Origin: Streptomyces liliifuscus
GTDB lineage: Bacteria > Actinomycetota > Actinomycetes > Streptomycetales > Streptomycetaceae
Direction of reading: 5' to 3'
Assembly (NCBI RefSeq): GCF_016598615.1
Contig: NZ_CP066831.1
Coordinates: 3,100,001-3,164,000 of the forward strand
DNA length: 64,000 bases
Positions 49,969 through 59,549 of this stretch are shown piece after piece. The notes under the pieces were generated by a model. That model was not told the origin of the DNA. It worked only from the letters and a program-made list of their open reading frames with translations, and did not search any database. Within the stretch, counting starts at the first letter, position 1. Each line of letters starts with the position of its first letter. The translations under genes were made by a program, and so were the position numbers.

Positions 49969-51357
49969 CTACTCCGCCGTCACGACGCTGACTTCGCCGA
50001 TTCCGAGGGCCCGGACCGGCTCCTCGATCTGCGCGGCGTCACCGACGAGGACGGTCACCAGACGGTCCACCGGGAAGGCGCTCACGGCGGCCGCGGTGGC
50101 CTCCACGGTGCCGGTCGCGGCGAGCTGCTGGTACAGCGTCGCCTGGAAGTCGTCCGGCAGGTACTGCTCGACCTGGTCGGCGAGAGTGCCCGCGACGGCG
50201 GCCGCCGTCTCGTACTTCAGGGGTGCCACGCCCACGAGGTTCTGCACGGCGATGTCGCGCTCGGCGTCGGTGAGTCCCTCGGCCGCGAGCGTGCGCAGCA
50301 CCTTCCAGAGGTCGTCGAGCGCCGGGCCGGTGTTCGGGGTGTCCACGGATCCGCTGATGGCGAGCATCGCGGCGCCCGTCCCGTCCGGCGCGGAGCGCAG
50401 CACCTGGCCGAACGCCCGCACACCGTAGGTGTATCCCTTTTCCTCGCGCAGGACGCGGTCCAGGCGCGAGGTGAGGGTGCCGCCGAGGCAGTACGTGCCG
50501 AGCACCTGGGCGGGCCACACGCGGTCGTGCCGGTCGGCGCCGACGCGGCCGATGAGCAGCTGCGTCTGGACGGCTCCGGGACGGTCGACGATGATCACGC
50601 GGCCGGTGTCGTCGGCGGTCACCGGCGGAATGGGGCGGGCCTCGGCCTGCGATCCCGTCCAGGCGCCGAGCGTGTCCCCGAGCAGCGCGTCGAGGTCGAC
50701 GCCCGTGAGGTCGCCGACCACCACGGCGGTCGCGGTGGCGGGGCGTACGTGCTTCTCGTAGAAGGCGCGGACGCCCGCCGAGTCGATCGAGGTGACCGTC
50801 TCCTCGGTGCCCTGGCGCGGGCGCGACATGCGCGAGGTCGCCGGGAAGAGCTGCCGGGAGAGCTCCTTGGCCGCGCGGCGGGCCGGGTTGGCGGTCTCGT
50901 GCGGGATCTCGTCGAGCCGGTTGCGCACCAGCCGCTCGATCTCGCTGTCCTCGAAGGCGGGTGCCCTGAGGGCGTCGGCGAGCAGACCGAGCGCCTTGGG
51001 GAGCCGGGAGACGGGGACTTCGAGGCTGATCCGTACGCCCGGGTGGTCGGCGTGCGCGTCGAGGGTGGCGCCGCAGCGCTCCAGCTCGGCGGCGAACTCC
51101 TCGGCGGAGTGCTTGTCGGTTCCCTCGGTGAAGGCACGCGCCATGATCGTGGCGATGCCGTCCAGGCCCTTCGGCTCGGCCTCCAGCGGGGCCGCCAGGA
51201 GGATCTCGACGGCGACGACCTGCTGGCCGGGGCGGTGGCAGCGCAGCAGGGTCAGGCCGTTGTCGAGCGCGCCGCGCTCGGGGGCCGGGAAGGCCCAGGG
51301 CCTGGCCTCGCCGGCCTGGGGCTGCGGGTGGAATTCCATCGTGGCGAGCTCGGTCAC
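49969..51357 (-). CDS. M16 peptidase-family protein, zinc-site-less partner
   Basis: 462 aa from the GTG at 51357, which overlaps the stop of the upstream M16 gene (GTGA). It has the two-domain M16 fold (EFAAELERCGATLDAHADHP, FYEKHVRPATATAVVVGDLT). At the place of the HxxEH zinc motif it reads DGIATIMARAF, so it cannot bind the catalytic zinc. This is the pattern of mitochondrial MPP-alpha or the PqqG-type subunits, which help the active partner bind substrate. It is co-translated with the active subunit gene. Confidence 0.88.
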   Translation of the reverse strand: MTELATMEFHPQPQAGEARPWAFPAPERGALDNGLTLLRCHRPGQQVVAVEILLAAPLEAEPKGLDGIATIMARAFTEGTDKHSAEEFAAELERCGATLDAHADHPGVRISLEVPVSRLPKALGLLADALRAPAFEDSEIERLVRNRLDEIPHETANPARRAAKELSRQLFPATSRMSRPRQGTEETVTSIDSAGVRAFYEKHVRPATATAVVVGDLTGVDLDALLGDTLGAWTGSQAEARPIPPVTADDTGRVIIVDRPGAVQTQLLIGRVGADRHDRVWPAQVLGTYCLGGTLTSRLDRVLREEKGYTYGVRAFGQVLRSAPDGTGAAMLAISGSVDTPNTGPALDDLWKVLRTLAAEGLTDAERDIAVQNLVGVAPLKYETAAAVAGTLADQVEQYLPDDFQATLYQQLAATGTVEATAAAVSAFPVDRLVTVLVGDAAQIEEPVRALGIGEVSVVTAE

Positions 51358-52715
51358 TTGGCCGCCTCCTCGTCGGTGTCGTCAGCGGCGTCGGTCTCTT
51401 GGGCCTCTTCGGCGACGGTCGGCTCGTAGACCAGCACCGCGCGGTTGTCGGGGCGCAGGCGGGCCTTGGCGACCTCCTGGACCTCCTCGGCCGTGACGTC
51501 GAGAACGCGCTGGACGGCCGTCAGGGCGAGCTGCGGGTCGCCGAACAGCACCGCGTACCGGCACAGTTCGTCGGCGCGGCCCGCGACCGTGCCGAGGCGG
51601 TCCAGCCACTCGCGCTCCAACTGGGCCTGGGCGCGCTCCATTTCCTCGGCGGTGGGGCCCTCCTCGGCGAACCGGGCGAGCTCCTCGTCGACGGCGGTCT
51701 CGATCACCGGCACCTCGACGTCGCCGGACGTCTTCACGTCGAGCCACCCCAGGGAGGGTGCTCCCGCGAGGCGCAGCAGGCCGAACCCGGCCGCGACGGC
51801 GGTGCGGTCGCGGCGTACGAGCCGGTTGTAGAGCCGGGACGACTCGCCGCCGCCGAGCACGGTCAGGGCCAGGTCCGCCGCGTCGCACGCGCGCGTGCCG
51901 TCCTCCGGAAGCCGGTAGGCGGCCATCAGCGCGCGGGCCGGGACCTCCTCCTCGACGACCTCGCGCAGCTGCTCGCCGATGGTCTCGGGCAGCGCGCCGT
52001 CGCGCGGGGCGGGCTTTCCGTCGTGGCCCGCGATCGAGCCGAAGTACTTCTCGACCCAGGCGAGCGTCTGCTCCGGGTCGATGTCTCCGACGATCGAGAG
52101 AACGGCGTTGTTGGGCGCGTAGTAGGTGCGGAAGAACGCGCGCGCGTCCTCCAGCGTGGCCGCGTCCAGGTCCGCCATCGACCCGATGGGGGTGTGGTGG
52201 TAAGGGTGGCCCTCCGGGTAGGCGAGGGCGGTCAGCTTCTCGAAAGCGGTGCCATAGGGGACGTTGTCGTAACGCTGCCGGCGCTCGTTCTTGACGACGT
52301 CCCGCTGGTTCTCCATGGACTCGTCGTCGAGCGCGGCGAGCAGCGAGCCCATGCGGTCGGCCTCCAGCCAGAGGGCGAGCTCCAGCTGGTGCGTGGGCAT
52401 GGTCTCGAAGTAGTTGGTGCGCTCGAAACTGGTCGTGCCGTTGAGCGAACCGCCCGCCCCCTGCACCAGTTCGAAGTGACCGTTGCCCTTCACCTGACCC
52501 GAGCCCTGGAACATCAGGTGCTCGAAGAGGTGGGCAAGTCCGGTGCGGCCCTTGACCTCGTGGCGCGAACCGACGTCGTACCAGAGGCACACCGCCGCGA
52601 CCGGGGTCAGGTGGTCCTCGGAGAGCACCACACGCAGGCCGTTGGCCAGGCGGTGCTCGGTCGCTGTCAGGCCGCCGGAACCGGCCTCAGCTGTGGCCGT
52701 GTGACCCATGGGCAT
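51354..52715 (-). CDS. M16 zinc metallopeptidase, catalytic subunit
   Basis: 453 aa, ATG at 52715 (GAAGGGA upstream). The inverted zinc motif HLFEH is at residues 62-66, in GLAHLFEHLMFQGSGQ, with the third ligand Glu further on in ENQRDVVKNERRQR. The remaining M16 halves are complete. It cleaves short peptides or processes precursors; the downstream inactive homologue probably completes a heterodimer. The tail is acidic (EEAQETDAADDTDEEAAK). Confidence 0.9.
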   Translation of the reverse strand: MPMGHTATAEAGSGGLTATEHRLANGLRVVLSEDHLTPVAAVCLWYDVGSRHEVKGRTGLAHLFEHLMFQGSGQVKGNGHFELVQGAGGSLNGTTSFERTNYFETMPTHQLELALWLEADRMGSLLAALDDESMENQRDVVKNERRQRYDNVPYGTAFEKLTALAYPEGHPYHHTPIGSMADLDAATLEDARAFFRTYYAPNNAVLSIVGDIDPEQTLAWVEKYFGSIAGHDGKPAPRDGALPETIGEQLREVVEEEVPARALMAAYRLPEDGTRACDAADLALTVLGGGESSRLYNRLVRRDRTAVAAGFGLLRLAGAPSLGWLDVKTSGDVEVPVIETAVDEELARFAEEGPTAEEMERAQAQLEREWLDRLGTVAGRADELCRYAVLFGDPQLALTAVQRVLDVTAEEVQEVAKARLRPDNRAVLVYEPTVAEEAQETDAADDTDEEAAK

Positions 52716-53088
52716 GTACGTCCCTTCGATCGCGGAAAACTGCTGAATTCCTGCTAGTCATGCCACTGTATGCAAGCGCGCGGACAGCTGGCGAAGTTCC
52801 CGCGGCGCGTACGCCGAGAGCGAGCACGCGGGCGGCGCCGGGAGCCCGTACGCTCGTGCGGCCGCACGGCCTCCGAAGCCCTGTGCGGGCACGCGGCTCC
52901 GCCGCTTCCGAGGCCTGTGGAAAAGGCCGAGAAGGCGGCCCGCGACGCCTGTTGGGGCGGCCGGACACCCGGCTCTGGAGGCCCGTACGGACGGGTCGTG
53001 GTCCGCGTTGTCAGTGGGCCGGTCCACAATGGAGCCCGTCAGAACCCGTTCATGCCCCGGCAGAGACTGTGAAGGAGTCGCAGCAGCG
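52716..53088. other. promoter region of parC and the M16 operon
   Basis: 373 bp between divergent genes. No credible gene, although open frames exist on both strands. It should hold both promoters. Confidence 0.5.
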
Positions 53089-55539
53089 ATGGCCCGCCGC
53101 AGCACGAAGACCCCGCCGCCAGACGACTTCGAGGAGCGCATCCTCGACATCGACGTCGTCGACGAGATGCAGGGCTCCTTCCTCGAGTACGCGTACTCGG
53201 TCATCTACTCCCGAGCCCTGCCGGACGCCCGCGACGGCCTCAAGCCGGTGCATCGCCGCATCGTCTACCAGATGAACGAGATGGGCCTGCGTCCCGACCG
53301 CGGCTATGTGAAGTGCGCCCGCGTCGTCGGCGAGGTCATGGGTAAGCTCCACCCCCACGGCGACGCGTCGATCTACGACGCCCTGGTCCGCCTGGCCCAG
53401 CCCTTCTCCATGCGGTTGCCCCTGGTCGACGGCCACGGCAACTTCGGTTCGCTGGGCAACGACGACCCGCCTGCCGCCATGCGGTACACCGAGGCGCGGA
53501 TGGCCGACGCGACGTCCCTGATGACGGAGTCGATCGACGAGAACACGGTCGACTTCTCCCCGAACTACGACGGCCAGGAGCAGGAGCCGTCGGTCCTCCC
53601 GGCCGCCTACCCGAACCTCCTGGTCAACGGCTCGTCGGGCATCGCGGTCGGCATGGCGACGAACATGGCGCCGCACAACCTCGGCGAGGTCATCGCCGCC
53701 GCCCGTCACCTGATCCGCCACCCCGGCGCCGATCTCGAGACGCTCATGAAGCACGTCCCGGGCCCCGACCTGCCCACGGGCGGCCGCATCGTCGGCCTCA
53801 CCGGCATCAGGGACGCGTACGAGACGGGCCGCGGCACGTTCAAGATCCGCGCGACGGTGTCCGTGGAGAACGTGACAGCGCGCCGCAAGGGCATCGTCGT
53901 CACCGAGCTGCCGTTCACCGTCGGCCCGGAGAAGGTGATCGCCAAGATCAAGGACCTGGTCGGCTCGAAGAAGCTGCAGGGCATCGCGGACGTCAAGGAC
54001 CTCACCGACCGTGCGCACGGCCTGCGTCTGGTCATCGAGGTCAAGAACGGCTTCGTGCCCGAGGCCGTCCTGGAGCAGCTCTACAAACTGACGCCGATGG
54101 AGGAGTCCTTCGGCATCAACAACGTGGCGCTGGTGGACGGCCAGCCGCTCACGCTGGGCCTCAAGGAACTCCTGGAGGTGTATCTCGACCACCGTTTCGA
54201 GGTCGTGCGCCGCCGCAGCGAGTTCCGCCGCACCAAGAAGCGCGACCGGCTGCACCTGGTCGAGGGCCTGCTCGTCGCCCTGCTGGACATCGACGAAGTC
54301 ATCCGTCTCATCCGCTCCAGCGACAACTCCGCCCAGGCCAAGCAGCGCCTGATCGAGCACTTCTCGCTGAGCGAGATCCAGACGCAGTACATCCTGGACA
54401 CGCCGCTGCGCCGGCTCACCAAGTTCGACCGCATCGAGCTGGAGACCGAGCGCGACCGGCTCAACGGCGAGATCGACGAGCTGACCGGCATCCTGGAGTC
54501 GGACGCCGAGCTGCGCAAGCTGGTGTCGTCCGAACTGGCCGCGGTGGCCAAGAAGTTCGGCACCGAGCGGCGTACGGTCCTGCTGGAGTCCGCCGGTTCC
54601 GCCGCCACGACCGTGCCGCTCCAGGTGGCCGACGACCCGTGCCGCGTGCTCCTGTCGTCGACGAAGCTCCTCGCGCGTACGGCCAACGGTGACCCCTTCG
54701 GGGAGAGCGAGGGCAAGCGCGCCAAGCACGACCTGATCCTCTCCGCCGTTCCGGCGACGGCACAGGGCGAGATCGGCGCGGTCACGTCCGCCGGCCGGCT
54801 GCTGCGGATCAACGTCATCGACCTCCCGCAGCTGCCCGACACCACGGCGGCGCCCAACCTCTCGGGAGGCGCGCCGGTCTCGGAGTTCCTGACCCTGGAG
54901 GGCGACGAGGACATCGTCTGTCTGATGACGCTCGACGAGTCGTCACCGGGGCTCGCCCTCGGCACACAGCAGGGTGTCGTCAAGCGCGTGGTGCCCGACT
55001 ATCCCTCCAACAAGGAGGAGCTGGAGGTCATCACGCTCAAGGACGGTGACCGTATCGTCGGCGCGGCCGAGCTGCGCACGGGCGAGGAGGACCTGGTCTT
55101 CATCACCGACGACGCCCAGCTGCTGCGTTACCAGGCCTCCCAGGTCCGCCCCCAGGGCCGGCCCGCGGGCGGTATGACGGGCATCAAGCTCACGGACAAC
55201 ACCAAGGTGATCTCGTTCACGGCGGTGGACCCGGCCGTGGACGCGGTGGTGTTCACGGTGGCGGGCTCGCGCGGCACGCTGGACGACTCGGTCCAGACGA
55301 CGGCCAAGCTGACGCCCTTCGACCAGTACCCGCGCAAGGGCCGCGCCACGGGTGGCGTGCGCTGCCAGCGGTTCCTGAAGGGCGAGGACTGCCTCAGCCT
55401 CGCGTGGGCAGGCCCCGCGCCGGCCCGGGCCGCGCAGAAGGACGGCACGCCCGCGGAGCTTCCCGAGATGGACCCGCGAAGGGACGGCTCGGGCGTCTCA
55501 CTGGCGAAGACGGTTTCGGTGGTAGCCGGCCCGGTCTAG
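53089..55539 (+). CDS. parC: DNA topoisomerase IV subunit A (ParC)
   Basis: 816 aa from the ATG at 53089 with GAAGGAG upstream. The winged-helix breakage-reunion domain begins [20 protein letters not shown]; the catalytic Tyr133 is in [11 protein letters not shown]. The quinolone-resistance region reads [17 protein letters not shown], with Ala93 where E. coli GyrA has Ser83, as in mycobacterial GyrA. The C-terminal beta-pinwheel starts near residue 530. Lacking the GyrA-box, it fits the ParC role in decatenation. Its stop codon shares CTAG with the opposite gene's stop. Confidence 0.92.
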   Translation: MARRSTKTPPPDDFEERILDIDVVDEMQGSFLEYAYSVIYSRALPDARDGLKPVHRRIVYQMNEMGLRPDRGYVKCARVVGEVMGKLHPHGDASIYDALVRLAQPFSMRLPLVDGHGNFGSLGNDDPPAAMRYTEARMADATSLMTESIDENTVDFSPNYDGQEQEPSVLPAAYPNLLVNGSSGIAVGMATNMAPHNLGEVIAAARHLIRHPGADLETLMKHVPGPDLPTGGRIVGLTGIRDAYETGRGTFKIRATVSVENVTARRKGIVVTELPFTVGPEKVIAKIKDLVGSKKLQGIADVKDLTDRAHGLRLVIEVKNGFVPEAVLEQLYKLTPMEESFGINNVALVDGQPLTLGLKELLEVYLDHRFEVVRRRSEFRRTKKRDRLHLVEGLLVALLDIDEVIRLIRSSDNSAQAKQRLIEHFSLSEIQTQYILDTPLRRLTKFDRIELETERDRLNGEIDELTGILESDAELRKLVSSELAAVAKKFGTERRTVLLESAGSAATTVPLQVADDPCRVLLSSTKLLARTANGDPFGESEGKRAKHDLILSAVPATAQGEIGAVTSAGRLLRINVIDLPQLPDTTAAPNLSGGAPVSEFLTLEGDEDIVCLMTLDESSPGLALGTQQGVVKRVVPDYPSNKEELEVITLKDGDRIVGAAELRTGEEDLVFITDDAQLLRYQASQVRPQGRPAGGMTGIKLTDNTKVISFTAVDPAVDAVVFTVAGSRGTLDDSVQTTAKLTPFDQYPRKGRATGGVRCQRFLKGEDCLSLAWAGPAPARAAQKDGTPAELPEMDPRRDGSGVSLAKTVSVVAGPV

Positions 55540-56756
55540 ACGTCGTAGGCACCCGGCAGGTCGGCGCCTCGGTCCCGACCGTCCGGGCCCTGCGCCGCCT
55601 CCGCCTCCTGCGCCCCCTCCCGCTCCTGTACGTAGCGGAGGACGCCCCACATGCTGTGCTCGTCGGCGTGTGGGGCGTCCTCTTTGCACGCCTCCAGCTC
55701 CTTGCCGAGGGCGAGGGCGTCGATGCCCGAGCCGATGAGGACGAGCTGGCTGAGGCGCTCGCCCGGGGCCCAGGGCTCCGGGTAGAAGCGCAGGAAACGA
55801 CCGACGGCGTGCACGGCGTACCGGTTGCGGGGGTCGGCGGGGCCGAAGTCGACGTACCCCTTGATGCGGTAGAGACCCTCGGGCTTGCTGTCGAGGAAGT
55901 CCATCAACCGCCTGGGACTGAGGGGCACTTCGGAGGTGAAGGAGACGGACTCGTAGGCGGAGTGCAGATGGCTGTGATGGCCGTGATGGCCGTGGCGATC
56001 GGGGTCGTCGTGGCGGTCGGGATGGTCGTGGGAGCCATGGCACTGGGGAGACCCATCCTGCTCGCCCTCGCCCTCGCCCTCCTCGTGCCGGTGCAGGTCG
56101 TCGAGCCGGTTCAGGTCGTCGAAGGAGAGCTGCCCGATGCGCTCCTCCGTGGGCCTGCGGTCGAAGAGGAACTCGGGGTCGATCCGCCCGTACGAGGCGG
56201 ACACGACGGCGGCGGCGCGGTCGGTGAGGGACCGGACGAGGCCGATCACACGGTCGGGATCCGTCGCGCGGTCCGCCTTGTTGACGACGACCAGATCGGC
56301 GATGGCGAGGTGCCGGTCGATCTCGGGATGCTTCTGGCGGGTCGCGTCGAACTCCGCGGCGTCGACGACCTCCACGAGCCCGCCGTAGACGATGCGCGGG
56401 TTCTCGCTGGCCAGGAGCATCTTGACCAGCTCCTGGGGCTCGGCCAGCCCGCTCGCCTCGATGACGATGACGTCGATCCGGGCGGAGGGTCGAGTGAGCC
56501 GGTCCAGGAAGACGTCGAGCTCGCTGGCGTCCACGGCGCAGCACAGACACCCGTTCCCCAGGGAGACGGTGGAGTCGCCGAGTGCCCCGGCCACGGCCAT
56601 CGCGTCGATCTCGATGGCGCCGAAGTCATTGACGATCGCCCCGATACGACTGCCTCCGCTGCGGTGCAGGAGATGGTTGAGCAGGGTGGTCTTGCCGGAG
56701 CCCAGGAAGCCGGCGAGGACGACGACCGGGATCTGCTGGGGGCTCGCCTGACTCAA
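55536..56756 (-). CDS. COG0523 (CobW/ZNG1-type) metal-chaperone GTPase with His-rich loop
   Basis: 406 aa from the TTG at 56756, with GAGAGG seven bases before it. Walker A GFLGSGKT (16-23), the CxCC metal site Cys70/Cys72/Cys73 (GNGCLCCAV), GTP base motif NKAD in VVVNKADRATD. An inserted loop at about 245-275 is very His/Asp-rich (HDHPDRHDDPDRHGHHGHH), a metal-buffer feature. The CobW C-terminal domain follows, ending AYDV. Such GTPases deliver zinc or cobalt to apo-enzymes and are often made under zinc starvation. The 3' end overlaps parC by four bases. Confidence 0.9.
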   Translation of the reverse strand: MSQASPQQIPVVVLAGFLGSGKTTLLNHLLHRSGGSRIGAIVNDFGAIEIDAMAVAGALGDSTVSLGNGCLCCAVDASELDVFLDRLTRPSARIDVIVIEASGLAEPQELVKMLLASENPRIVYGGLVEVVDAAEFDATRQKHPEIDRHLAIADLVVVNKADRATDPDRVIGLVRSLTDRAAAVVSASYGRIDPEFLFDRRPTEERIGQLSFDDLNRLDDLHRHEEGEGEGEQDGSPQCHGSHDHPDRHDDPDRHGHHGHHSHLHSAYESVSFTSEVPLSPRRLMDFLDSKPEGLYRIKGYVDFGPADPRNRYAVHAVGRFLRFYPEPWAPGERLSQLVLIGSGIDALALGKELEACKEDAPHADEHSMWGVLRYVQEREGAQEAEAAQGPDGRDRGADLPGAYDV

Positions 56757-57078
56757 CGCGCGACCTCTCTCACACCAATGCGTACACCGGCTCACGGACC
56801 GGCTCTCACGACGGGAAACGAATGCTCACTCAGGATACGAGCCGGTGGAAAGCCCTCGAAGTGAACGATTGTTAGCGGCGCTCGCGGGGCACACGTCTGG
56901 CATGGCGCCGAGTTGCGCGACCCGCGCTTCCCTCCGTGCGCCTCCTCTCCGCCTCCCTGCCGATCAGAGCCGCTCGGCACCCTGGGAGACGGCAAGCGCG
57001 CCGCCCACCGCTCGCCGGTCCGCCCCCTGGCGACCCACACCGACGACCGGCGGACGGTCGCCTGATTCGGGGGTTGAC
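56757..57078. other. intergenic region
   Basis: 322 bp between the leftward COG0523 gene and the rightward DUF6082 gene, no credible gene. It should hold the promoters of both. I looked for a Zur box and did not find a good one. Confidence 0.5.
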
Positions 57079-57621
57079 ATGGTCACACAATCTGGGAAGC
57101 AAAGGCTGAGCTCCGCGGTCACAGCGGGGCTCGCGTTTGCAGCGGGGGCACTCGCAGCGCTGGCCGCCCAGCAACGCCGGTACGAGGAACTGCGGCTGCG
57201 GGTCGCGGAAGTCGAGCGGAGTGACAGGCAGGCCATGCTGACCGAGCAGCAGCGTCTGCAGTTCTACCTGCTGAGCAGGGCGATGGAGGACCCCGATCTG
57301 GCCGCCGTCTACAGCAACGTCCAGGTGGACTCACCCACACAGCGGCGCCAGTACCTCTTCGCCAACGCGCTCTACACCAACGCCCTGCTTGCCTACCGCG
57401 TCGGCGTCGTCAACTGGGAGGAGTTGCACGGCCACCTTCGCATGATCTGCCTCAACCCCATTTTTCGGGACTACTGGGAGGCGCACCGACCCCATCGGGC
57501 CAGCCTTGAGGACAACTCAGAGGAGGCCAGGGTCGGCCGAATGGTGGACGTCCTGATCCGCGATTTGGACGAGGCGGACACCGAAGAGTGGTGGGTGGTG
57601 GGCGAACCGCCGCTGGAATAG
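57079..57621 (+). CDS. DUF6082 family protein
   Basis: 180 aa, ATG at 57079 after a GGGGG. A first hydrophobic segment, SAVTAGLAFAAGALAALAA (about 12-30), anchors or targets it to the membrane. The rest is helical and soluble: QRLQFYLLSRAMEDPDLAAV, NWEELHGHLRMICLNPIFRD and an acidic tail. DUF6082 proteins are a Streptomyces/actinomycete family, often multi-copy, without known role. The next small gene is 150 bp downstream. Confidence 0.82.
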   Translation: MVTQSGKQRLSSAVTAGLAFAAGALAALAAQQRRYEELRLRVAEVERSDRQAMLTEQQRLQFYLLSRAMEDPDLAAVYSNVQVDSPTQRRQYLFANALYTNALLAYRVGVVNWEELHGHLRMICLNPIFRDYWEAHRPHRASLEDNSEEARVGRMVDVLIRDLDEADTEEWWVVGEPPLE

Positions 57622-57771
57622 AGAGAGTTGACGCGACATCAACGCTGGCGTGCCGACTTGACCGCTCGTCAACTCGCACATGCCAATCGGACCCCTCCGC
57701 CAAGATCGACTCAATCCTCGTTGTACGATCCCGCCCCGAATCATCTATCACTCCAGAGGACAGGGATCCCT

Positions 57772-58008
57772 TTGAAGATCGTGCGCCGCATCGGTGCGTC
57801 CCCACGCGAACGAGGCAGTCTGTCCGGCGACTCGTGTCCGGACATTTTTGAACTCAGCGACGGGAACTTCGCAGTCATCGGAACAGAGGCCACCGCGGCG
57901 CTCGACCAGGAACTTCCCCCGGACGCGGCACGCGCGGACTATGAACGCATCGTCATCGTCAGCAGAGAGACGCTGGTCCGCGCCAAGGCGGACATCCCCG
58001 ACGCGTAA
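57772..58008 (+). CDS. small conserved actinomycete protein
   Basis: 78 aa from the TTG at 57772 (a GAGGA lies ten bases upstream; a GTG at 57781 is the alternative). Sequence KIVRRIGASPRERGSLSGDS, CPDIFELSDGNFAVIGTEAT, then ALDQELPPDAARADYERIVI and VSRETLVRAKADIPDA. Versions of this C-P-D-I-F-E-L-S-D-G protein recur across Streptomyces genomes, usually beside regulators or membrane proteins. Function unknown. It may act with the DUF6082 product. Confidence 0.75.
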   Translation: MKIVRRIGASPRERGSLSGDSCPDIFELSDGNFAVIGTEATAALDQELPPDAARADYERIVIVSRETLVRAKADIPDA

Positions 58009-58208
58009 CGCGACCACAGGGCTGTCATAAGGACGATCCCGTCAACTGTTGAGGTCCATCCGGTCACCCCGTTGAGGTTCGCCTCCGGGAGACGGTGCCG
58101 TTCCAGCCCGCCCCACACACCCACCACGCCCCGCGCACCACTCCCTGACGACAGGGGCCCACCGAGAAGGCCGGCGCCTACCTCGCCGCCCGCTCGATCC
58201 AAGCTTCC

Positions 58209-58241
58209 CGAGGTCCGGCACCTGAACGGTGCCGGACCTCG
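58209..58241. terminator. 14-bp perfect hairpin between convergent genes
   Basis: Arms 58209-58222 and 58228-58241, 5-nt loop. It lies between the 78-aa gene and the leftward citrate synthase. Confidence 0.82.
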
Positions 58242-58285
58242 CGCGTACACACCGCATGCCGTGCCCTACGTCGAATGCGTGACCC

Positions 58286-59452
58286 TCAAGCCACCGCTGG
58301 CACCGCAACCGGCGCCCCCGGACCCACATACCGTGCCGCCGGGCGGATGATCTTCGGGTCCTCCGCCTGTTCGAGGATGTTGGCGCTCCAGCCGACGACG
58401 CGGGCCGCGGCGAAGGTCGGTGTGAACATCTCGCGTGGCAGGCCGCAGAGTTCCATGACGACGCCCGCGTAGAACTCCACGTTCGTGTGGAGTTCCCGGC
58501 CGGGCTTGAGCTCCGCGAGGATCGCTTCCACGTGGCGTTCGACCTCGACCGCGAAGTCGACCAGGGGACCGCCGAATTGCTGGGCGATGCCGCGGAGCAT
58601 GCGCGAGCGGGGGTCCTCGGTGCGGTAGACGGGGTGCCCGAAGCCCATGATGCGGTCGCCGGCGAGGACGCGTTCACGGATCCAGGAGTCGATGCGGTCG
58701 GGAGTCCCGATCGCGTCGAGGGTGTCCAGGGCCCGACTCGGGGCGCCCCCGTGGAGCGGACCGGAGAGGGCTCCCACCGCGCCGACGAGACAGGCCGCCA
58801 CATCCGCCCCCGTCGACGTGATCACCCTCGCCGTGAATGTTGATGCATTGAATCCATGGTCAATGGTCGAGATCAAGTACTGCTCGATCGCCCTCGCCCG
58901 GTCCGCGTCCGGTTCCGAACCCGTCAGCATGTAGAGGTAGTTGGCGGCGTAGGGCAGATCGTCACGCGGCTCGATCGGTTCGAGGCCCTGCCCGAGCCGG
59001 TGGAGCGCCGTCAGCAGCGTCGGCACGGCCGCCGACGCGGCGAGCGCGTCCGCTCGGCGCTGCTCGGCGTCAATGTCGTACACCGGCCGGAACCCCAGCG
59101 CCGCACCGAGCAGCGACAACGCGGTGCGCATCCCGGCGAGCGCCCCCGACCCTCCACTGGCCGCGGCGATCGCGGGCAGTACGGCCCGCACCTCCACCGG
59201 CAGCCGCCGCAGTTCCGCCGTCCGCGCGAGAAAGGCGGAACGCTGCGTCGCGTCCGGCAGTTCACCGTGCACCAGCAGATGCCACACGTCCTCGAAGCCG
59301 CGGGTCCGTGCGAGGTCGACGGCCGAGTACTGGCGATAGTGATAGAACCCCTCGACCCCCCTGACGTCACCCAGCACGGTGTCGGTGACAACGACGCCCG
59401 CGAGTCCTCGCGGTACGTCGACAGAGGCGGTCGCGGCCCGGTTGATCGGCAT
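58286..59452 (-). CDS. citrate synthase-like protein
   Basis: 388 aa, ATG at 59452. The motifs of the citrate synthase fold are complete: ADRARAIEQYLISTIDHGFN (first His), LSGPLHGGAPSRALD (second His), IMGFGHPVYRTEDPRSRML, and LHTNVEFYAGVVMELCGLP with the catalytic Asp replaced by NVEFYAG-type sequence (family normally has V[ND]F). It condenses an acyl-CoA with oxaloacetate, either as citrate synthase or 2-methylcitrate synthase. Diverges from a second citrate synthase with a DNA-binding domain. Confidence 0.87.
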   Translation of the reverse strand: MPINRAATASVDVPRGLAGVVVTDTVLGDVRGVEGFYHYRQYSAVDLARTRGFEDVWHLLVHGELPDATQRSAFLARTAELRRLPVEVRAVLPAIAAASGGSGALAGMRTALSLLGAALGFRPVYDIDAEQRRADALAASAAVPTLLTALHRLGQGLEPIEPRDDLPYAANYLYMLTGSEPDADRARAIEQYLISTIDHGFNASTFTARVITSTGADVAACLVGAVGALSGPLHGGAPSRALDTLDAIGTPDRIDSWIRERVLAGDRIMGFGHPVYRTEDPRSRMLRGIAQQFGGPLVDFAVEVERHVEAILAELKPGRELHTNVEFYAGVVMELCGLPREMFTPTFAAARVVGWSANILEQAEDPKIIRPAARYVGPGAPVAVPAVA

Positions 59453-59467
59453 GTTTCCTCCCTGGAC

Positions 59468-59521
59468 TTGATTCGACTGTCCATGCTTGACTCAATTCCT
59501 GTCAATATTGATTGAATCAAT
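59468..59521. promoter_or_regulatory. cluster of palindromic operators between divergent citrate synthase genes
   Basis: TTGATTCGA (59468-59476), TTGACTCAA (59487-59495) and the perfect 15-bp palindrome ATTGATTGAATCAAT (59507-59521) repeat a TTGA-N-TCAA theme, the first two 19 bp apart. The sequence is strikingly AT-rich here. A MerR-like domain in the rightward citrate synthase is the natural candidate to bind it. Confidence 0.7.
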
Positions 59522-59549
59522 ACTCAACTGCACGGATACGGTGATACTC

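Noticed and set aside
56757..57078. Zur box before the COG0523 gene
   Set aside because: Only a loose resemblance to the TGAAAATCATTTTCA-type consensus near 56800-56830. Too weak to list.
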